A program made the translations under genes and the position numbers. 55,510 bases of DNA, taken from the NCBI GenBank assembly GCA_933822405.4, contig CAKOGP040000535.1, forward strand, positions 1 through 55,510, in the 5' to 3' direction. Source of the DNA: Cylindrotheca closterium. Taxonomy: Eukaryota > Bacillariophyta > Bacillariophyceae > Bacillariales > Bacillariaceae. Below are positions 50,294 to 55,510 of this stretch, one piece after another (the first letter of the stretch is position 1; each line of letters opens with the position of its first letter). The notes beneath the pieces were generated by a model. The model did not search any database, was not told the origin of the DNA, and worked only from the letters and a program-made list of their open reading frames with translations.

Positions 50294-50794
50294 GTCTTCT
50301 TGTTCTTCTTCAGAGACGAGTGAGTCAAGTAGATAGACTGACGCCACAGTACAGTCTTCACCCTCTATTATTGTGCGGTATAAAGGAGTATGTGCTATTT
50401 TGCTTCATTCCGTTAACAATCTGCTTGTCAATGGGGGGTTTCTATCGTGGAAATGAATGGATATGGACGGACATGGTGAAAGACTGCGATGACTGACTCT
50501 GTAAAAGAAAACGGTTCCTAATTATGTGGGCTACACGATCGTGCGAGTCAATTTTTGGCCAGCCATCGAAAAATTTGTTGTCTGTTGAATATCCAAATGG
50601 ACAATTTTTGTCGAAGCAGTCTAATTGTGAGTCGTTGCATACGAGTAATCCGTGTTCGCATGCGAAGATCCGCCTATAAATACACTTCCGTCCGAACAAA
50701 TCCATCATTGAAAAAAATCATCAGGTGCTACTGCGATTTCGTTTTACAACCTCATCGGCTATTCAGCAGCAGCGGTACTTATACCCACTACAAA
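50294..50794. other. Shared divergent promoter of two wall-protein candidates
   Basis: 501 bp between two divergent, related secreted-protein genes. A TATAAATAC word (50676-50684) lies about 110 bp upstream of the plus-strand gene. The open frame through 50555-50794 continues into that gene but has no signal peptide. Confidence 0.5.
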
Positions 50795-51001
50795 ATGAGG
50801 AGGCAAAATCACGCATCAGCAAAGTTGCTGCTTTTACTATGCTTAGCATGCTGGGCTCCAATGGCGCAAGGCAGAATCTCTGCTTGGCATGCCAATCCAA
50901 CTAATGAGGACGATGGGAATGATAATGATTCAACTGCCTATTCGAGAAAATCTTCAATATCTGCTGCCACTCCATCTATTCTGAAACGAGTTCCATCATC
51001 A

Positions 51002-51050
<49 letters not shown>

Positions 51051-52386
51051 CACCGCCATCCTACAAATCCAAACAAAAGTCCAATCGCTTTTCGGCACCC
51101 ACCGCACCGCGAAAGCCAGCTTCCAAGAGCCGCGCAGGCGAGACGGAAGAAGAGGCTCAAAGGCGACGGATGTGGCACACTGGTCCTACCTTTATAGATG
51201 GAGTGGAATGCATGTACGTCCATAATTATCACCCCCCAGTGAAGCAGTATCATGCGCCAGTACAGCAGCATCATGCTCCAGTAGGAAAAGGCAAGGGTGG
51301 AAGTAGCTCCGAGTACTACTACTATGAGTCTGGCAAAGGAAAGGGAAAGGGCGGAAGCTCCGAATACTATTATTACTCTGGCAAAGGAAAAGGTGGCAGT
51401 AGTAGTGGTAGTAAGAAATCAGGAAGCAAACGCCGCAATCTTTCCTCTGCGTCTTCTTATGGCGGGTACGCCAGCACCAAGAAGAACCAACAACGACGAA
51501 GGGATTTGGACGACGATGGCTGGCAATCGGAAAGGAGGGACGGCGGCGACGATGATGACTGGCGAAAGGATCATGATGGCAAGGACATGACTGGAAATGC
51601 CAAAAGCAAGCGCAAGCTTCGCCGCTATGTCGATCCCCATCACTACTATTCTCCGAGTGATCACACCTACTTCACTCCCTATGGTGATGGAACCCCTTAT
51701 CATGGTGGATATCATGGTACTACTGGCTACATTTGTCGGTTCATTGACATTTATGCGGACGAGTTCAGCTTTATTGAGAGCTTTACGTTCAGTATCATTG
51801 AGAGCTTTACGTTCAGTATCATTGACAGTTTCACCTTTAGTATTGTGGAGAGCTTTACATTCAGTATCATTGAGAGTTTCACATTTAGTTTTAGGGAAAG
51901 GTAGGATATATAGTGCAGTGTGTGAATGGATGGATGCATTGCATTGCATTGCATTGATTTTGTTGAAATGTTACATGTTCTCACTTTTTCCGTCCCTCTT
52001 TTTTTCCTTCTCACTTCAACAGTTTCAGTTTCATTTTCATTGACGATGAACTCATCTCCGAGGCACCCTCCGAGGCTCCCTCCACCCAGTTCAATGCCAT
52101 TGCTCAAACCCGAGGTATTCCCTTTATTGGCGAACATCCTGATGATGTTGATCACCAGTCGATGGCGATTGGAGATATCAATGTGAAACACATTGGCAGT
52201 GGAAAACCTCCCGTACCGGGCCCCACCGTCAGCATGGTCCCATCTCAGATTCCTTCGAGCGCCCCTTCCATCAGTGTTGAACCTTCCCCCAAACCATCGC
52301 CTCCACCGACACCAACGCCGCCACCGACTTCCGAGATTGATGAGGAAGGAAACCGATTCATTGGCATTAAATATGAAGGGGGATAG
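50795..52386 (+). CDS. Secreted Tyr/Lys-Gly-rich protein with Phe/Ser repeats (cell-wall candidate)
   Basis: Exons 50795-51900 and 52023-52386, intron 51901-52022 (AAAG|GTAGGATA ... TTCAACAG), phase 2, 489 residues. Start at 50795 (MRRQNHASAKLLLLLCLACW) gives a signal peptide ending MAQG. Then a poly-Gln run, a VECMYVHNYHPP segment, two Tyr/Lys-Gly units (SSSEYYYYESGKGKGKGG and SSEYYYYSGKGKGG), a basic/acidic stretch, RFIDIYADE, and five to six copies of an 8-residue Phe/Ser repeat (SFTFSIIE). The repeat pattern carries across the intron (SFSFIFIDDE). The C-terminal exon ends in PS/PT-rich sequence then EEGNRFIGIKYEGG. Paralogue-like partner of the gene at 49118. Likely cell-wall or biosilica related by composition only. 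Confidence 0.8.
51004..51049. repeat. (CAA)15 trinucleotide repeat, poly-Gln
   Basis: An uninterrupted CAA run coding about 15 glutamines in the secreted protein. Confidence 0.95.
51761..51900 (+). repeat. Coding minisatellite with 24-bp unit
   Basis: Unit AGCTTTACGTTCAGTATCAT plus TGAG, repeated about five times with mostly synonymous or conservative changes, ending at the splice donor. It encodes ESFTFSII, alternating Phe/Ser as in beta strands. Confidence 0.9.
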
Positions 52387-52786
52387 ATCAAATCAACAAA
52401 ATAGTAGTACTATGGCAAAAGGGGAAACGCGGCATTATTCATTAATCTGTATCAATAGTAAAAAAGCATTCGAAGGAGCATCTTCTATTTCGGTCTTGAG
52501 GTTATGTTACGAATGTATTCTAAGACAATGGTGGTGCTAGCTGCTAGGTGCTAGTATACAGTATGTATACATATTTAGATTCGGCTCACCATGCAGCGAG
52601 AATTCCTTCGATTGAATCAAAGGTCGAATGATTGGTTGACTGATGCATTCATCCATCTAGCGCTCAATAAAAAGTCAGCCTGATGAGGGACTATTGACTC
52701 GGATTTGAAGCTTCTGATTCCATGTATATAGTCCCTCCGATGATTTATCCTTAAAGAAACGAAACCACAAACAAGAAGATGAGTGT
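52387..52786. other. Gene-free stretch
   Basis: 3' flanks of converging genes. Nothing recognisable. Confidence 0.5.
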
Positions 52787-53227
52787 TTACAAGTATACTC
52801 CCTCCTCTTCGCCCCCAGTGCCTTCTTCTTCCACGCGGACCAAGTTGTTGGCAACCACTGGTTCTTGTGTAACGTCACCCGCTGTTCCCTTGAGATCCAA
52901 ATTCATTTGCTGAATATCTGGTGGAATGTCAATGTTGCCTCCCATTCGTCGCATATCCGTCACGAGGTTTACTAGCTGTTCTCGCTTCTTGAGAACAATG
53001 TACGTGTTTTCTTTGACAGCTTGCTGAAAGTCCAAATCGTTTGGTTCTGCTGTCAAGGCTTCTTCCAAGTCTTGATTCGATTGGACGAGGGCTCGAATGT
53101 TGCTGACTAGCTCCAAATACGTGGCTTCCATGAGCAACAAATTGCCTTGTGCGACTTCCATCAGTTGCTGCTGCTGTGGGTATTTACTGATACTGGTAGT
53201 GTTCGAATTGGGAGTTGTTGTCATCAT
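52787..53227 (-). CDS. Small coiled-coil hypothetical protein
   Basis: 146 residues, single frame. The middle is helical and well-formed: QGNLLLMEATYLELVSNIRA, LVQSNQDLEEALTAEPNDLD, FQQAVKENTYIVLKKREQLV and NLVTDMRRMGG. The pattern (L-E-x-T/Y-x-E-L-x-x-N-I, S-N-x-x-L, D-x-D-F-x-x-A-V-x-E-N, K-K-R-E) looks like a conserved short coiled-coil protein, but the family name is not recalled with certainty. Acidic C-terminus. Confidence 0.65.
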   Translation of the reverse strand: MMTTTPNSNTTSISKYPQQQQLMEVAQGNLLLMEATYLELVSNIRALVQSNQDLEEALTAEPNDLDFQQAVKENTYIVLKKREQLVNLVTDMRRMGGNIDIPPDIQQMNLDLKGTAGDVTQEPVVANNLVRVEEEGTGGEEEGVYL

Positions 53228-53657
53228 CCAAAATGCTCACGATTGATGCTTGTGACGATTGATGCTTGTGATTGCGATGATGAATATACCGGTAGAAGGA
53301 AGACGAAACTAATGGAAGCCCGCAATCGGAATGGTCGAAGAAATTGTCCAAATCGAACATTATGAAGGAACAAATATTTAAATCAATAACGGCGAACGTC
53401 AAAGTGTTCGACGATAATGCGCAATTCGCAGCGCAGAAGGTCGGATTCTCTTCCCTGATGAGAAGAATCAAATCGCGATGATGAATCCTCCGAAATGTAC
53501 CAACAAGGCCAAAATAGTGCCGAATTTTCATGAATATCAGGCTTTTGATGGATCGTAAACTTCCGATGAAAATGGTTCGATTGCTCATAAATTCACAAAC
53601 CTCGAACTTTTTTCAAAGTCCCAACAACAACTACATCACAACTCCACCACAACAACA
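53228..53657. other. Divergent intergenic region
   Basis: Promoter space between the small coiled-coil gene and the transporter gene. ACTTGTGATTGATGCTTGTG-type short repeats near 53240-53275. The minus-strand open frame over 53184-53588 overlaps the neighbour's start and has no family pattern. Confidence 0.5.
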
Positions 53658-55098
53658 ATGGTCATTGCATACTTTACACCTGGATTTGGAGCCCTTGGTG
53701 GCGCCCTGATAGGTAAGTCTATATACTCTTTTGGTGATGTGATGTGATGTGATGTGATGTGTGTATGTGTTTGTGTGTGTATGTGTGTGTGTGTGTTCTA
53801 TCATAATGTAAACAAAAGTCTGAATCTCACATTATTATATCCCTTACATCATTCATTCAACCATCGCAGGAGGCTCTGCTGCCATTTTGCTTCTATTCTG
53901 CGGAGAAATCTTGGGAGCCAGTGGCCTCGTCTCTTCCACAGGTCTCTACCCACGAAAGGCACTCACAGACCCTGGAGTTGCCTGGAAGCTATTTCTCATT
54001 GCCATCTTTATGCTTGTTTCCAATGTTGTCTTGGCACAATTCTTTCATGAGGATAACCGGTTATTCAACGATCCAAGCATACCAATTGTCAGCATGGCAG
54101 GATATTTGATTGGCGGCTTCTTTGTTGGGTTCGGTACCCGATTGGGCAATGGATGTACCACAGGCCACGGCATTTGTGGTATGGCCCGGCTCAGCAAGCG
54201 ATCCTTCTCTGCGGTAGCTACCTTTATGCTATCTGCTATTGCCACTGCCAACGTGGTGGCACCTGATAACAAGGCTCTTGCCGAGTACACTGCCTTTTTG
54301 CGTACGGACCAATCCTTTGAACTTTTCAATCAAGGGATCGGACTGGCTGTCGTGGTCCCCATTGTTCTGGCTGCTGCTTATGCCTTGTTCAATCTCCGAA
54401 GGTCCTATCAACTTATCAGCACTGATGCTGAAGCGAAGGTTGCACCAGTGGAAGGCTCTACTGAACTGCACGTCGTCCACCACCATGACGAAGAGGCTGC
54501 TGATCCTACTAAACAACAAGAAGCTTCTGCTGACACTACGGAGCAAATAGCTTCCGACTCTGTAGTCGAAGTCGAGCCCAAGTTCACTGCCAACAAGAAG
54601 ATGCCAAATCGAAACGAACGCGTCAACATCATGGACGGTGTGAGCAAGCTGAAACCGGCAGCAATGGCAGGTGTCACTTTTTCCACTGGCCTTGCCTTGA
54701 GTGGAATGGTCAAGCCATCCAAGATCATTGGTTTCCTCAACTTGTTTCTACTGGAAAAGGGAACATGGGACCCAACTCTCATCATGGTCATGGCTGGGGG
54801 ATCCATTGTCAGCTGGATCTCGTATCAATTTGTCTCTGGACATGGAATCGTCCAAAACTCGTACGCCATGGAATGCCCACGCAGATCAAGTGGCTTTTCG
54901 ATTCCCACCAACAAGAACATTGATGGCCAATTATTGATTGGTTCTCTGTGCTTTGGAATTGGCTGGGGAGTTGCTGGATTGTGTCCAGGCCCTGCCATGT
55001 TCTTGGCTGCCAGCGGTACCATACCAATCCTCGCCTTTTGGTGGCCAACCTTCTTCCTTGGAGCCTTGCTGGCACAAAAGATTAAGGACCGATCATAG
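53658..55098 (+). CDS. YeeE/YedE-family thiosulfate (sulfur) transporter
   Basis: Exons 53658-53712 and 53870-55098, intron 53713-53869 (ATAG|GTAAGTCT ... CATCGCAG), 427 residues. The first exon supplies MVIAYFTPGFGALGGALIG, and joining gives GGSAAILLLFCGEILGASG, the first membrane span. Two family signatures are clear: GTRLGNGCTTGHGICGMARL (about residues 104-123) and FGIGWGVAGLCPGPAMF (about 382-398). They hold the conserved Cys residues of the thiosulfate path. An acidic, Gln-rich cytosolic loop (about 195-255) separates the two halves. The family is mainly bacterial, so an old transfer into this lineage is possible, but it now has an intron. Likely plasma or organelle membrane. Confidence 0.9.
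53736..53797. repeat. (GATGT)n and (GT)n repeats in intron
   Basis: Five GATGT units followed by a GT-rich tract in the transporter's intron, just after the donor. Confidence 0.85.
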
Positions 55099-55510
55099 AT
55101 GTATAATACAATACTATCACAAGCTCAATAATATAATGCTATAACTCGATATTTTTACGAAAGGTATAAGAGGGGCTGCAGATATAAAACACCTCAGCAT
55201 CGCAGCGCAAACATAATATTTCGGTGTACTGTACCGAAAACGACGTACCGGTATATATGATTGACAAACACTTAAATTTTGTGTACCGAATATACCGAAC
55301 CCTTCTAAATTCAGGCCATTTGCAAAACCGGCATAAATATGACTAATATGAGCCTTCGAAAATGAATATATAAGTACAGCAGTACTGAATTGAATACGTG
55401 TGTAAGGTGAAGATGGTAACAGTCACTATCGTATTACGTTGTTGTTGTGAATCGTTGTCGGATTCCTTTTAATTGTGATGTGGATAATTGCATGTTTATC
55501 CAAACGGATC
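55099..55510. other. Gene-free end of window
   Basis: AT-rich, with repeated GTACCGAA/ATACCGAA words between 55213 and 55302 (CGTACCGGTATATA near 55244). No gene seen before the window ends. Confidence 0.5.

Noticed and set aside
51761..51900. 24-bp direct repeats as a CRISPR array
   Set aside because: There are no spacers. The units abut and are coding.
53184..53588. 134-residue minus-strand ORF
   Set aside because: It overlaps the better-supported 146-residue coiled-coil gene in another frame and has no recognisable pattern.
1..55510. tRNA or rRNA genes
   Set aside because: No cloverleaf with A and B boxes or rRNA core sequence was recognised by eye; a tRNAscan-SE and barrnap run would settle this.

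Overview
The window reads as nuclear DNA of a diatom, most likely a pennate one. Coding regions are broken by short introns (72 to 236 bp, GTAAGT/GTATGT-type donors, pyrimidine-YAG acceptors). Several families here are typical of diatom genomes: repeated helicase-associated (HA, PF03457) domain proteins without a helicase, DUF6824 proteins, secreted proteins rich in Ser/Lys/Tyr with Gly-Lys runs and PSxxP repeats, a plastid-type leader with an ASAF-like motif, and a Ty1/copia element. Species cannot be fixed from sequence alone.

Layout. 0.2-5.2 kb: a decayed Ty1/copia element with both LTRs, a 5-bp target duplication and a polypurine tract. 5.3-11.3 kb: three HA-domain genes on the minus strand (two frameshifted near-twins flanking one intact copy), plus the remains of an unidentified gene. 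11.8-19.3 kb: a PH-like protein, a tail-anchored coiled-coil protein, and a Sec14-like protein fused to two DUF6824 domains. 19.9-21.5 kb: a SKP1 gene with a damaged or re-spliced C-terminus and a small membrane protein. 21.6-25.6 kb: UTP4/cirhin (a U3 snoRNP/SSU-processome subunit) on the minus strand, with one predicted H/ACA snoRNA in its coding intron and three more in intron-like repeats just downstream. 26.0-27.3 kb: a plastid-targeted DUF1995 protein. 27.6-33.9 kb: two more HA genes and an MFS sugar/osmolyte-type symporter; the spacer between the HA genes carries two decayed copies of the symporter's 3' end. 35-37 kb: two small hypothetical genes. 37.2-39.3 kb: a paralogue of the Sec14-DUF6824 fusion. 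39.8-52.4 kb: a cluster of secreted, probably cell-wall-related proteins around a coiled-coil Sec14 protein and an unrecognised protein. 52.8-55.1 kb: a small coiled-coil protein and a YeeE/YedE-type thiosulfate transporter.

Functionally this is a gene-dense eukaryotic segment rather than operons. The most notable result is the UTP4 locus: its coding intron and three tandem downstream repeats each fold on paper as a roughly 140-nt two-hairpin H/ACA RNA with an ACA box, with base-pairing kept across substitutions. UTP4 itself works in rRNA processing, so this looks like a ribosome-biogenesis gene hosting modification-guide RNAs. Other recurring themes are local segmental duplication (HA copies at 5-11 kb; HA plus transporter fragment at 27-32 kb), lipid-transfer (Sec14-like) proteins, and candidate biosilica or cell-wall proteins.

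All gene models, splice sites and RNA folds were read by eye. No database search, folding program or transcript data was available.
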